NCBI GenBank assembly: GCA_942486035.1
Contig: CALNXK010000007.1
Span: 567,501-631,500 of the forward strand
Origin: Porites lobata
Taxonomy: Eukaryota; Cnidaria; Anthozoa; Scleractinia; Poritidae
Direction of reading: 5' to 3'
Length of the DNA stretch: 64,000 nt
The notes under the pieces are model-generated. The model did no database searches. It had not been told where the DNA came from and saw nothing but the letters and a program-made list of their open reading frames with translations. The position numbers were made by a program, and so were the translations under genes. Positions 27,101 through 36,000 of the stretch are shown here, one piece after another (within the stretch, counting starts at the first letter, position 1; each line of letters begins with the position of its first letter).

Positions 27101-30100
27101 AAATTTCGTTCGTACTTACGTAAAAATTACGCGACAGTGGAAATCCGCCTTTAATGTTGGAAGCCAAAGTTTCTTTTGGAGCAAACTTGTTTGTATATCT
27201 TTAGGCTTGATAGCAACGGTAATTAGCAATCTCAGTGACTATTAGACAAAAAAGTTAAAACACTTATTCAACCCCCTAAGACATTTAAAATAATGTTTAG
27301 AATTAACGGACGCGTTAAATGTTTCAAAGACCTTGCCGTTGATGCCTTTATTGTTCACAGGTGTTCTCAGAGAAAGAAACCGTTAGAAGTCTTGAGGGAG
27401 TTCTTGCAAAACAAAGAGAAAAAGTATTATATTATTTATCATTTCTTCATTGCCAAAAACTGGCGACATCAGAAAGCTTAGTTACAATAAACTTTTACCA
27501 TCCACGCAGGAATTCGTTGGACGAAAATCTCTGGAAAACACGATGGACGAAGTGGACAGACTAAAAGACAGGCTGGCAAAAACAGACCAGGAAAAGTAAG
27601 TTTGTATAACGCCCCACTGTTGGGTGGTGGAGGGCAAACCATACATGTCAGCTTGTGTTTTCTCACCAGTGTCCTAACTTTTACTCAGCCATTGGCCTTA
27701 TTCGGCTTAAGTCAGACACGCAAAAGAATTGTCGTTTAAATGAAAGACTATTGTCAAACGGAGGACACAAACACGACTCGCTAAACCCTGGTATCTCAAG
27801 TTAAAAAAAGCACAAACTGCTGTGGTGCAGTCTGTCGAATTTGATGTCATGGTTTGGTGTTTTGCAGAACCTATCAGCGGCAGGAGGTCAACACGTTACG
27901 CAAAGCTTCAGAGAGACTTGAAGACGAAGTGTCTAAACTAAAGAAACAATTAGCAAATGAGAAGTTTGAAAGGTATATAGTGACAAGATAGTGTACTACC
28001 CATAAGATTTATGTACATACCGTAAAATTCCGAAAATAAGCCCCTCCAAACATAAGCCCCCCAAACAGGTAACGCAAAAAACCCTCCGTTAAATCGCCCC
28101 TCCAAATATAAGCCCCCCGGGGGGCTTGTACTTGGAAAATTTCCCTCAAATACAAAGTAAAACAAAGTAAAAACGGTAAATTTACTTCCAACTATAAGAC
28201 TAGCCCAATCGATTTTGAAACGCAACTTTCCCTCCCTAGATAAGCCCCTCCGAATATAAGCCCCTCAAAAGGGGACTTTGAAAAATATAAGCCCCGGGGC
28301 TTATTTTCGGAATTTTACGTTATAAACTTTGGCCATGTGAATCATCAGACACACCAGATTAAACCTTGCCAAATTAGATTTTTAGGTTGCTGTTCCTACA
28401 ATTTACCATCATACTTGCCTGATCAAGACTTTAGAGAAGAAATGTTGGAACAACATTTATATAAAGAAGAGGAAGCTTTAGAGCTTCTGTAATCACAAAA
28501 CCGGGGAAAGCAGGTCAGGTTGCCGTATTCAAGTGGACGGAATTGGGGATTTTGTTCAAAACAATCAGCCTGTATACAATCCCATTCTAACCGTGGGTAA
28601 TGTTTGATTTCCACTGACGCGTTTTTGGCTACTCACGTTAACGCACGTAAATTTTAATCACGTAAACAAAATAGAGGCAAGATATAAAGTGTTGAGATTA
28701 AATGTGAAGATGAGGGAGGTTCTACTTTTACGCTTACGTGCGACCTTTCATACATTGCCTGTATTTTATTTGCTAACGTAAATTTTACGCACGTATGCAC
28801 GTAAACATTACACAACAGTGGAAATCAACTAAAGGTGATGTCACACGAGACGATTTTTAGCGCAACACAGCGTTGCAACATTGTTGTGACATTGTTTCGA
28901 ATAGGTACAGTATTGTTCCAACATTGCAACGCTCTGTTGCGCTATAAATCGTCGTTGCCATCACCTTAGTACACAAAAGATTGTTGGGGCCCTTCCTCAA
29001 AGCGAGCTAACGATGTTACTACGACTGTGTAATTCCTCCAACAGAGAAAGATTATTACAAGAAACAAGTCGAAGAGAGAGGGATATCACGGGCTCAGCCT
29101 CAAGTAAGTCTGTTAATATTAGCTTTTTTGCGTCCGGGGTTCGCACAGATTTTTGGAACCAAAATTCAAGACTTTTCCAGACGTTTTTCCAAAACTTTTA
29201 TCAATATATTTTCCAGACTCGAGGTTATCAAACAGATGATCAAACGAGACCTTTAAAAAAAGGCAAAAACAAAGCTGTTTTCATGATGTGCTGCGCACGT
29301 GGTTTATTGAAGTTTGTTGATTGACATATTTCCATGGAAGTTACATTAGGAAGAGCCACCCACAATGTTAGCACAGTTACTGACAAGGTATACGAGTAGG
29401 AAAACAACCCAAAGAAAATGCTTAGTAAAGTACCAGTGGGACCAAAGTGTCTCAATCTTGTGAGAATTCCAAGAGATTTGCTGATCTTTGAGGCGACATT
29501 GAATAAGATTTGACGAAAACGAGAAAACTTCACCTATAAAGCACTAGTTGTGGCTTAAAAATTTACCATTTTTCCAGACCTCATCTCTATTTTCCAGACT
29601 TTTTCCAGGTCTTGAAAAGTGTCGGGCAAATTTTAAGACTTTTTCAAGAATTCAAGACTCCGTACGAACCCTGGTTTTCTTCCGAAAGCGTTGAAAATCA
29701 CAATATTTTAAGAAAATATCGCACTTTTGCGGCGTAAAATAATTAAAAGTAACAAGGAAAAGATTTTGTTCGAGCGGTAGTCTTGTAGGGATTTATCTAT
29801 AGCACCCGCAGCGCTCACTTGATTAGTCACTCTCCCCAACTCTTGGTCAGTAGAAAGTCCAAATCAATCGCACAGCAAAATACGTCATATTTATATTCAT
29901 GACTGGTTTAATTTACTTGTGTTGTGCTCCTACTTTTCCTTGTTTTCCTCAGGGACGGGGCGGGAGGATAAGAAAGTTCTCGTATTTCACCACTTCTGAC
30001 AAAGCAACAGCTTCGGAGGCGGATCAACTCCAAGAAATATTAAAAGTGGGTGAAACCAGTCTGTGTAACATTTTCTACTACTTTCTTTTTCTACTCTCTA

Positions 30101-30882
30101 CAGGAGAATCATTGACGAGCCGTTACTCTCGCAACACGGACCAAAGACTTCACACTTCGTTCAGCAGTGGTGAATTTGCGAGGCTAAAGCCAAAAGACAT
30201 GTCTTCACCTCTGGTCTCTGATCACAGCGACAACGGGCGAAGAGTCATTTCACCAATCCGCAGGCGAAGCGATGATGACGTATGTATTTCAGCAAACTCA
30301 TCCCCAGGTTTTTTTTGCGTTCGCAATGTATAGGGTGATGTTCTCTCCTATTCCAAAGGAGCGTACATAGCTACGGCGACGAAAGTGTAAATGAAACTAG
30401 AACGTGCAACTTGCTTTGCAACACGCCAAACCTTGTTTGACAAGCGTGAAAATATTGTCTCGAAAAACGTTCCTCTAAACTTTCCCTTCCATCACCAGAT
30501 CTTTTTGTAAAAGACCAGAAAACATTAATTTAAGTGAAGATCACACAAAACGCGCAAGGAATAGCCCTGTCACGTTTGTCACACACAAACTTTTCGCCGT
30601 CCTCTTTTTTCTCCTCTCCTGTTGCGTAAACTCACTAATATGTTAGAGACGCAACCAAGTTAGAAAAAAGAAAGGCAACACCGTTGCCAGGCGTTCAGGT
30701 GCTCTATAAAACGCCCCAGAGGATGGCAAAAAGTGTATCAAAAACGCGCCGCTCTTGCCTTGGTTGTGAAAGCTATTGTTTTTCTTGTCATTGTTGTTGC
30801 CGTCGTCGGTGTGAAACCTCCTGTAAAGCCTTCTCACCGATTTCACACTTCCTTGTTGCAGGACTCCTCAGATGCAAGTTGA
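3172..30882 (+). CDS. CEP135: Centrosomal protein of 135 kDa (CEP135), complete multi-exon gene
   Basis: CEP135 is a long coiled-coil protein of the centriole that links the cartwheel (SAS-6) to outer wall microtubules. The N-terminus has KRLDQLGYRQ and LVEKLFSDLVHTTESL, then ENNEL, ADLKFLN and EKNLHAVVETPGG, all hallmarks of the family. Later exons keep AHLNVQVDYLQQAN, RERDELQSLVEKFEKH, ALKENRRLQADL and RELCMKLDQTRESL. The C-terminus is an S/R-rich tail ending DSSDAS. Exons: 3172-3861, 6594-6722, 7478-7693, 8079-8144, 8330-8368, 9178-9328, 10341-10414, 11109-11249, 11966-12094, 12835-12930, 14073-14306, 15574-15651, 16451-16718, 17365-17519, 20747-20802, 20903-21071, 21464-21574, 22328-22492(?), 24894-24992, 25580-25690, 26138-26191, 27361-27423, 27510-27595, 27868-27972, 29045-29103, 30011-30049, 30104-30279, 30862-30882. 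They sum to 3,780 nt, about 1,259 aa, with all phases matching; human CEP135 is 1,140 aa. Weak points: the 39-nt exon at 8330, the end of the 22328 exon, and the 30011 exon start. Confidence 0.93.
5386..6026. repeat. Composite dispersed repeat in CEP135 intron 1
   Basis: The left end (TGCAAAGAAAG followed by CCTGTCCGATAGCC) and the right end (the reverse complement of GGGTGCAAATAAAG) form imperfect inverted ends. The palindrome GCTTGCCCGAATGGCAAGC lies just inside the right end. A related element lies at 19991-20222. The inside looks like a second, nested repeat. Confidence 0.5.
7111..7259. mobile_element. hAT-like MITE with 8-bp target duplication
   Basis: A short element starts TAGCCTGCGAAG and ends with the imperfect reverse complement CACGCAAGCTAG. 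It is flanked on both sides by AGGAAAAC, at 7111-7118 and 7252-7259. An 8-bp duplication is the usual mark of hAT-type insertion. The interior is G- and C-rich strand-biased sequence without coding capacity. It belongs to the same family as 18082-18243, 53159-53288 and probably 8595-8938. Confidence 0.75.
8417..9050. mobile_element. Outer TIR element (TACCGTA ends), carrier of a nested insertion
   Basis: The inverted ends are TACCGTAGACTTCAGCTTAT on the left and the complement of TACCGTAAACTTCTGCTTAT on the right. The interior repeats the phrase TATAAGCCCC on both arms. The element is interrupted by the insertion at 8595-8938. It sits in the CEP135 intron between the exons at 8330 and 9178. 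It is similar in style to the element at 28018-28322, which also starts TACCGTA. Confidence 0.7.
8595..8938. mobile_element. Nested hAT-like MITE with long palindromic ends
   Basis: Long inverted arms (CCTGCGAGCAAGCTCTCCGG on the left, mirrored at about 8862-8927) flank a non-coding core. Candidate 8-bp duplications GTAGCTTA (8595-8602) and GTAGCTTG (8931-8938) differ at one base. It lies wholly inside the outer element at 8417-9050, so it is the younger insertion. Confidence 0.7.
10013..10286. mobile_element. MITE, ACCCAGATCTGGGTAGTG family, copy 1
   Basis: Inverted ends (AACAGCCGACATTTCG against CGCGAAATATCGGCTT) enclose internal palindromes with CCCAGATCTGGG. It is the same family as 21157-21422; both copies lie in CEP135 introns. 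It is non-coding. Confidence 0.75.
11109..12094 (+). other. Duplicated CEP135 exon pair
   Basis: The exons 11109-11249 and 11966-12094 encode similar stretches. The first contains ERDYYKGECESLQDMM and the second ERDFYKRECELLRNMK, each followed by an S/P/K-rich tail. Human CEP135 has one such stretch (ERDFYKKELERLQ). Both exons are in phase 0, so either one could be skipped without shifting the frame. Confidence 0.7.
12609..12757. mobile_element. Palindromic MITE, GGCCCAGTTGTTC type
   Basis: The left end GGCCCCAGTTGTTCAAAAGG mirrors GAGCAACCAGGTCC on the right. The interior has mirrored repeats of ACTATCCAGTGGATA. A worn relative is at 13625-13746 and another at 46213-46428. Confidence 0.7.
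13625..13746. repeat. Degraded GTTGTTC-type MITE
   Basis: The right end TTTTGAACAACTGGCGC and internal TGGATAGAG/TATCCGATAG motifs resemble the element at 12609-12757. The left end (CCCCGTTTGCACAATAGATG) is divergent. Confidence 0.45.
13750..13965. mobile_element. MITE, GGGACTGTTTTTGG family, copy 1
   Basis: The arms TCGAATTGCACTCTGGGACT and its near-complement at about 13899-13920 enclose a core containing TTGGCTATTACATATTTGCG. The outer arms GGTTGCCC.. and CCAACCTGCCAATGGCCAA extend the inverted ends. The copy at 21601-21802 shares the arms and the core. Confidence 0.7.
15029..15549. mobile_element. PIF/Harbinger-like MITE with TTA target duplication, abutting a CEP135 acceptor
   Basis: Long perfect ends read GGGACTTGTCAGAAATTAGC on the left and the reverse complement on the right, with TTA directly outside each end. 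A TTA/TAA duplication is typical of PIF/Harbinger elements. The right end is 24 bp from the exon at 15574, so the acceptor tract of that exon lies directly against the insertion. The interior has C-rich and G-rich strand-biased runs and no coding frame. Confidence 0.75.
15740..15848 (-). repeat. tRNA-derived SINE, minus-strand copy (partial)
   Basis: Read on the minus strand this has a B-box-like GGGTTCGAATCCCGG, then CTGAAG..CAGGCTTTCTTTTT, then a tail ACGCGTTTTTAACCGCGATG. The tail and the CAGGCTTTCTTTT linker match the plus-strand copy at 16005-16140. The A-box part is missing or worn. Confidence 0.6.
16005..16140 (+). repeat. tRNA-derived SINE, plus-strand copy
   Basis: A tRNA-like head contains TTGCTAGCTCAACT (A-box-like) and GGTCAGGGGTCGAATCCTGG (B-box-like), spaced as in a tRNA gene. 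It is followed by a non-tRNA tail, CAGGCTTTCTTTTTAC...GTTGCGTCTTTAACGGCGAT. It does not fold cleanly as a complete tRNA, so I call it a SINE and not a tRNA gene. Confidence 0.65.
17551..17897. mobile_element. TIR element rich in GGATTT / AAATCC motifs
   Basis: The ends CTTTCGATTAGGAAATCTGG and the complement of CCAGATTTTCCAATCGAAGG are inverted copies. The interior is a run of GAAATCCGGATTT-like motifs in both orientations. Confidence 0.6.
18082..18243. mobile_element. hAT-like MITE, CTAGCCTGC family
   Basis: It begins TAGCCTGCATAAC and ends with GTTATGCATGCTAC. GATCGTCT (18082-18089) and GATCGTTT (18236-18243) flank it as a near-perfect 8-bp duplication. It is the same family as 7111-7259 and 53159-53288. 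Confidence 0.7.
19991..20222. repeat. Dispersed repeat with GGGTGCAAAGAAA inverted ends
   Basis: The ends CAGGGTGCAAAGAAAATC and CGACTTTCTTTGCACGCTG are inverted. The interior has the palindromes GCTTGCCATTCGGGCAAGC and ACTTGCCCGTCGGGCAAGT and repeats of ACTAGCCC. It is related to 5386-6026. Confidence 0.6.
20361..20623. mobile_element. MITE with CTCGTCCCCAGGG ends
   Basis: The termini CTCGTCCCCAGGG and CCCTGGGGACGAG are inverted copies, and CGAAAGTCCCGG follows inside the left end. The inner arm sequence is shared with the element at 46430-46655. Confidence 0.7.
21157..21422. mobile_element. MITE, ACCCAGATCTGGGTAGTG family, copy 2
   Basis: Inverted ends (AACAGCCGAGATTTTGCG against CGCGAAATGTTCGCTGTTTT) and internal CCATACTGATGACGCGTCA mirrored arms are present. 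It ends about 40 bp before the CEP135 exon at 21464. It is related to 10013-10286. Confidence 0.75.
21601..21802. mobile_element. MITE, GGGACTGTTTTTGG family, copy 2
   Basis: The ends CATTGGCCATTTAGTTG and the complement of TCTAAATGGCCAATAA, plus the inner arm TGGGACTGTTTTTGG, mirror each other. It shares arms and core with 13750-13965. Confidence 0.7.
22328..22629 (+). other. CEP135 exon 18 with an internal partial duplication and unclear end
   Basis: The exon starts after a normal acceptor at 22328 and encodes a coiled-coil stretch (EELLEQYQLLTGETERL). The block TGGAAAAATGTCCAC ... GTTGAACTGATGGATAAACAACGAT ... ATGGAACTGA occurs first at about 22418-22474 and again at about 22507-22599, with small insertions. 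In the exon's frame the second copy runs into TGA near 22542. The best phase-compatible donor I can find is the weak GTGAAC at 22493. Compared with human, about eight residues of the coiled coil are absent before the next exon. Confidence 0.55.
23494..23580 (+). other. Possible alternative 3' exon of CEP135
   Basis: After a good acceptor (ATTATTTCGTTAG) only one frame is open. It encodes 28 mostly basic residues (it contains ANKRRRMRRDIDHRRL) and then TAA. It would join in phase 0 after the exon at 22328-22492, giving a short CEP135 isoform without the C-terminal half of the coiled coil's last third. A poly(A) signal AATAAA is at 24094-24099. The exon is inferred only from sequence. Confidence 0.4.
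25191..25268. repeat. Two-copy tandem repeat of about 39 bp
   Basis: The unit TTTCACGTGATAGA..GGC..AAAC..GCG..GATCAGA is present twice in a row, with a few differences. It lies in a CEP135 intron. Confidence 0.7.
26411..26800. mobile_element. MITE with TAGGGCCATTTATACGAGG ends
   Basis: The ends GGGCCATTTATACGAGGAAA and the reverse complement enclose many copies of AAGACGCGTCTTA in both orientations. TA lies at both borders and may be the target duplication. It lies in the CEP135 intron between 26191 and 27361. Confidence 0.75.
26850..27000. repeat. Partial palindromic repeat (GGATCAG / GATCC rich)
   Basis: The left arm GGTGCGTTCCTTTGGGATG is followed by mirrored TCAAAGAAACCGA / TCGGTTTCTTTGA motifs and GATCC words. 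The right outer end is not found, so it is a truncated or worn element. Confidence 0.45.
28018..28322. mobile_element. MITE with TACCGTAAAATTCCGAAAAT ends
   Basis: The end TACCGTAAAATTCCGAAAAT mirrors TTTTCGGAATTTTACGTTA on the right. The interior repeats ATAAGCCCC(TCC). It resembles the outer element at 8417-9050 in end sequence and interior phrase. Confidence 0.75.
28606..28829. mobile_element. MITE with GATTTCCACTG ends
   Basis: It begins GATTTCCACTGACGCG and ends CAACAGTGGAAATC. It holds TTACGTGC and CGTAAATTTTA words in both orientations. A worn relative ends at about 27155 (GACAGTGGAAATC). Confidence 0.6.
28832..28969. mobile_element. MITE with AAGGTGATG ends, copy 1
   Basis: The arms GACGATTTTTAGCGCAACAC and its reverse complement (GCGCTATAAATCGTC) surround a TTGCAACATTG/CATTGCAACG core. 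A relative is at 35489-35606 in the Maf gene. It directly abuts the element at 28606-28829. Confidence 0.65.
29135..29674. mobile_element. hAT-like non-autonomous element with CCAGGGTTCGTACGGA ends
   Basis: The right end read inward, CCAGGGTTCGTACGGAGTC, matches the left end CCGGGGTTCGCACAGATTT. CCAGACTTTTTCCAGG / TTCAAGACTTTTCC words follow inside both arms. I see no transposase frame. A stretch at about 17920-18010 has similar internal words. The target duplication is not clear. Confidence 0.6.
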
Positions 30883-32107
30883 CGAAAACCATAATGATAT
30901 GAAGTCGGCTGATATCACCTCATTACTGAAGTACCGCCCAGATTTGGTCTTAGAAACAGGAAAGAACAGCCAATCCAAGCGGCAAGGCCTATTTAACTTA
31001 TACGTGCCTGAAGAGGAATACGGTTTTTGCAAACTCTGAAGAAGAGTATTTTTACATACTTACGTTTGAAACATATCCAAATTTAGTGGGAAAATTCAAA
31101 TTGTAACATATTGTATTCATGCGAGATTTTTATGAAGTCATAATGTATATAAGAGAGTTTAATAGTGGTATAACCATATGTATTGAAATTCTACGCGCAA
31201 CCAACAAGTTTCATGAGCTTCAACACCAAGCCACGTTTGGTGTTTCACTCACTGTTGGTGTTCACTCCCCCAGATATCCAGTTTAAGTGCATTCCAGGAA
31301 GGACACATATTATAGAAGGCTTCGCTCAAGTTTGCATGAAAACAACCGTTCGCGCTAATAGATCCCAAGGGACTCGCTGTCTTGCACTCAAGAGCTTTTT
31401 TACTTTCTTTTTAAGGCGTATATCGCGCGTTTATCCAGAGATCTAATACTTTAATTTGGCTGTAGAATCTCTGTTAACGAACCGGCATAAACCTGCTAGT
31501 TTTCCAATTTTTTCTTGAACTCCATGAGTTGAGCATCTTACTGATTAAGACGGACGCAGTGTGCTGTTTTCAGTGTGTAACCATTAATTCTACGGTCGAA
31601 TATATCTTGATAAGTCCAACGTTACAAATGAAACTCTTCTCAAAAGCAAATATAGGGACAAACTACTACATTGTTTTTCTCTCTAAAAAACGCTTCTTCT
31701 CATAAACGTCATTACCCTGTTACATTAAAATCTTACATCACAAAAATTAGTTAATTCCCCGACTGCAGAAAAATAGTGAAGTTCTTGATAATATCATTCG
31801 AGTTGCTATGTAGCAAAAATTGCAAATAAGACTCATGCCTGGAAAATATGAAGATCTAAATGTGATCTCAAGAGTTATGTAGAAGTTTAAAATTATGAAA
31901 GTGAGTTTAGTGCTTTAAGAGTGTTTACTAGGAAATCAAATTACTTTGTTGACAGAGGAATAAATTTACCACATCAAATGATTATCAGTTATTGGTCCTG
32001 TCTTTTCAATTTAAAATTAATAATCTCTTATTTTGTTCAAAAGAATAATTGGACGCTTGAATGAACACACTTAATCTCAAGTAGACAGATTGACTGATCT
32101 GCCAACC

Positions 32108-32142
32108 CTCGTTTCCAGGGTGGAAGGGACCCTGGAAACGAG
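32108..32142. repeat. Perfect 14-bp inverted repeat with 7-base loop
   Basis: CTCGTTTCCAGGGT, a 7-base spacer, and then its exact reverse complement. It resembles a collapsed MITE; compare the CTCGTCCCCAGGG ends of the element at 20361-20623. Confidence 0.7.
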
Positions 32143-32428
32143 GCTGCTTGATCTGCACCAGAACGTAGGGGCCCAGTGTCTGGAGATGATTGAGGAAAAA
32201 GGCCCTAGTTAATTATGCCAACCTCATAAGACCTGCCACAAAAACCGGCACTAAGCAAAAAAAAAAACCCGAGTGTGAAGAGTAAGAGGAGGTGGAGAAT
32301 TTGCAAAAGAGGGGCTTTGGAAAGGGAGAAAATACGTAGGAACAAGAACAAGAAGATTTTTTTCACCCAGCTCCGTTTACATGTGATACAGTTTGAAAAA
32401 AAGAGAAAAATAAATACATTTACATAAC

Positions 32429-32660
32429 CGGGGGCATAGCCAGCCCATAGACCTGTAGGCCTTGGCCTACAAATTGTTTGGTTTGATCAGTCTTCCGCTT
32501 GTAATATAATATGCACTGTTGGGGTGAGCTAAAAGGCTTAAGAGGTCAAAGTGTTGGTGAGGTCAGTCCGTACTAGTCATGGGTACAATTTTCAGGATAT
32601 GTCGAAATGAAAAGTCAGCCAGGCCTTCAAATAGTCGAAAAGCTGGCTGCGCCCTTCATA
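32429..32660. repeat. Dispersed repeat with GGGCATAGCCAGC / GCTGGCTGCGCCC ends
   Basis: Inverted ends GGGGGCATAGCCAGC and AGCTGGCTGCGCCC flank about 200 bp without coding capacity. Confidence 0.5.
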
Positions 32661-33029
32661 AGTGAAGAATAAAAGTAGTCTCTAGATAAGGAGTGAGTTG
32701 GGATAATCCAAATAGCAAAGGAGGAGGATTGTCTCAAGCAGAGAAAATCCCACAATTTTCTTCAAATTCTTGTTCAGGTGGTGCTTCATGTAAACCTGAC
32801 TTTTGCAAAATCTTTTGTTCTTTGCACAATTTACATAATCAGCTTCTCATGAAATTAATTTGCATACACTGCACGTGCATTTCTTGCATAGAACAAATAT
32901 AAAATTTTGCAGAATGTAAAGAATATGGCCCTCTTCTCTTTCTTCTTCTCTGGCCATTTTGTCAGAGGGGAACAATTTGCTCTGAGGGATATATGTTTTG
33001 GGCAAGCACTCAAAATGTCCTTTGTTTTG

Positions 33030-36000
33030 TCAGCTGATTTTATCAGAGTACAACTTTCTAATTTGAAGACAAAAATGATGCAATGGAAATCCCATGACAT
33101 TGAAGTAGTCGCCGTGAATAGACTTGACAAGTGTACCACCAATACCCTGGATACCATAAATAAGTTAAGTTAAGGAAAAACACAGTCAAGTGAACAAATC
33201 TGTAAGAAAATTCAGTTGAACCCTGTTAGTGCGATCACTGTTGGGTCAAAATCCTGATCGTAATAATGAAATGGTCCCATTAACACGGTCTTTAAAATAA
33301 TTAAATGACTCGCTGATTTTTAGTTTGGGTCAAAAGAATATGGTCGTAACAATGAGGTAGTCGTAAGGCAGGGTTTTACTGTACTAGCAAATGTACACGA
33401 GAGCCAAACCTTAAAGGAGTTTGAGATAAGAAATAATTTGATCATCTTCCAAGAAGCATCTTTTCCCTACTTAAGTTAATTTTGACGGAGTCTGTGGATG
33501 AAATCCTCTATTGTAACCACATGTAATCCAACGAAACCTTGCTTGCCAAACTTTCATATCGTACCATTAATTTGTTCTTTTCAGGAAATTGAAATAAGAC
33601 ATTTTTACTGGTATACTAATTTTGGGAGTAAAAGCAAAGGTCAGACTCTTAAATAGTACTTCAGATCAGACTATAAAACACACATTTTATAAAAGGATAT
33701 GATCCAGCTTTGTCCCTGAAAAAAAAAATAGCAAATTTCTGATGTTAATTAAAATGATATTCATAGAAATCTTCTAGAATTTTACAGGTGGTTGATCAGC
33801 TGGGTATAAACATTGTCGACTGCAAGAGAAGCCGATACTTTTTTGAAGGACTACAAACAGCAAACGCTAAGGGGAGTAGTAACTACACGTACTCTTGGAA
33901 CTGGAAGTGGAAGTGGGAATGGGGGGGGGGGTGAGAGAGAGAATCTAAAGTGTATTAAGACATTCCAACTCCTACATGTGCTTCCATGCGATAAATACAA
34001 TCTATATTGCATTGGCCTTCCAACATAAGTGTAATTAGCTGTGACTGGCTTTAAAGTTTTAGTCAGCAGTTTTCACCCTACAATACTAAATAGTTATTAA
34101 AACCTTTCACCAGAATCATCACTGTAGAGATTTATAGATTATGTGTGTGACGTGATATTAGGACATAACACAATGGCACTCGTAGATTATCCACAACTTA
34201 CATAGGTTCTCCAGTTTTAATGTAGCCATGAATGACATCATCTGTTAACTCTCCAAATGATACTAACGTTTCTTCATAAAACTGGGTGATTCTGGAATCT
34301 TTTAAATCTACAATTGGAAAAAGTTATCTCTCGTTAAATTCAGAAACCTCTACTGGTATAGGTGAAAAAGCTTTGCAGAATCTTCAATACAGATGAGGAT
34401 CGATGAGTTATTTACTATAGTTGACTTTAGAGGCCAGGGGCAATCATGATGGTCTGTAATTGTATGGTCAAGAGAGGTGAAAGAAAAAATTTGGAAACAG
34501 AAATGGATTGCAAGCGAGGATTTGCTGAGAAAGTCATGGGAATCTGAAACCTGGAGTAGGCAGTTGAGAAGTTCAGACACTGAGTCATTGCAGCTGTGTA
34601 TTTGATACATGTACCATAAATGCTCACTTTAAACCATTTATTATGCTATATAATTCATTAACCAACCTTTACAGTCTCTCTGCACAAGGGTAACACCACT
34701 GAACACTTTATGGTCCCTGCCACTCAAACTATAAATATGTTTGTTTGTTACAAAAAGTTAGTTGAGGGTCTTACAAATTGCTGTTTTTGTTGTGAATGTT
34801 TCAGTTATTAGGGAACTACACTTGTTTATGGTTGTCATGCAGAAAGAATAACTCTCATTTTGAGTCAAACAAAAGCAAATCTAATATTACATGTAGACTA
34901 CATTTTCAAGCAAAAATCTAATTAAAATACACTGATATCCAGTTATATCTAAAGTCACAACTTACACAGAATTTACAATATGATTGTGGCCTTTAAATTG
35001 AACACATTTCTCAGTTTTCAAGTTATTAAATTGATTTTAGTGCAACTGATCAAAATACTGAGATGTTTTAGTTTGTTTTACAGGTATAATTATGTGGATC
35101 TTCTGACTAGTCTGACTACCTAGATGTTATCATATTAAACATTGGTGTTAACTACTCACTTTTCACATTGAGATTGGTCAACTGGTCAAAACAAGACAGC
35201 TTAAGGAATATCAACAAATGGCAATATGCCCCCTATTTATGCAGGATGGCTGAGCAAGGCTGTCATAAAGGGCCGAGGGCCAAGAATGTTCCCCAGCTAG
35301 AATAAGCAAGAACCCAAGCTACATGTGTACTTTCATGGGAAACAAAAGCAACAAAATCATTAAAACAAAAGAACCCTCTAGCAGTTCAATTTCCTGCCTA
35401 TTAATGATTTCATATACTCAAGGCAATTTGAAATCTTTATAATGACAGCCCTCTACAAGCAACAAGACTTATACTGATGATACGAGATGATTTGCAGTGA
35501 CGATTTTTAGCCCAACACAGCCTTGCAACATTGTTTTGAATAGTTACGACATTGTCCGAACATTGCAACGCTGTACCGTGCTAAAAATCTTCGCCGCTAA
35601 TCGTCCTGTACATCATCATCTTTAGGGGCGAAAGGGCAGTTGCCAAGTCAGAATGGCTCAATGGACTGTTCATTTTGAAATTTTCGCTAAAAACCTGTCA
35701 AAGCTTAGTGCACTGTTTAGGAACAGACTGACCTGGCTGGCTATAGACCTGACTAATAGTGGAATTTTCAATTTGACTGAACTACTCTGGCCAGCTAGTT
35801 CTGGCTTACATGTGCACCCTTAGATACAAAAATACGCAAAAATATCACAGGTCACCTTTTTAACATTTCATAAGCATTCTCTTTGTCTTTGGGTTTTTCC
35901 AGAATTTTTTCATTCAAAACCTGTAAAAAGTTGTTAAATAATTCACTCATGTAAACCAGACATTCAGTTAAATCATCACTAATTAAGAGAAAAAATTAAT

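Larger units (their letters stand above)
30883..33029. other. Convergent intergenic region, CEP135 / Maf
   Basis: This separates the stop codons of CEP135 (+) and the Maf gene (-). It holds the 3' untranslated ends of both, the hairpin at 32108-32142 and the repeat at 32429-32660. I see no other coding signal. Confidence 0.5.
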
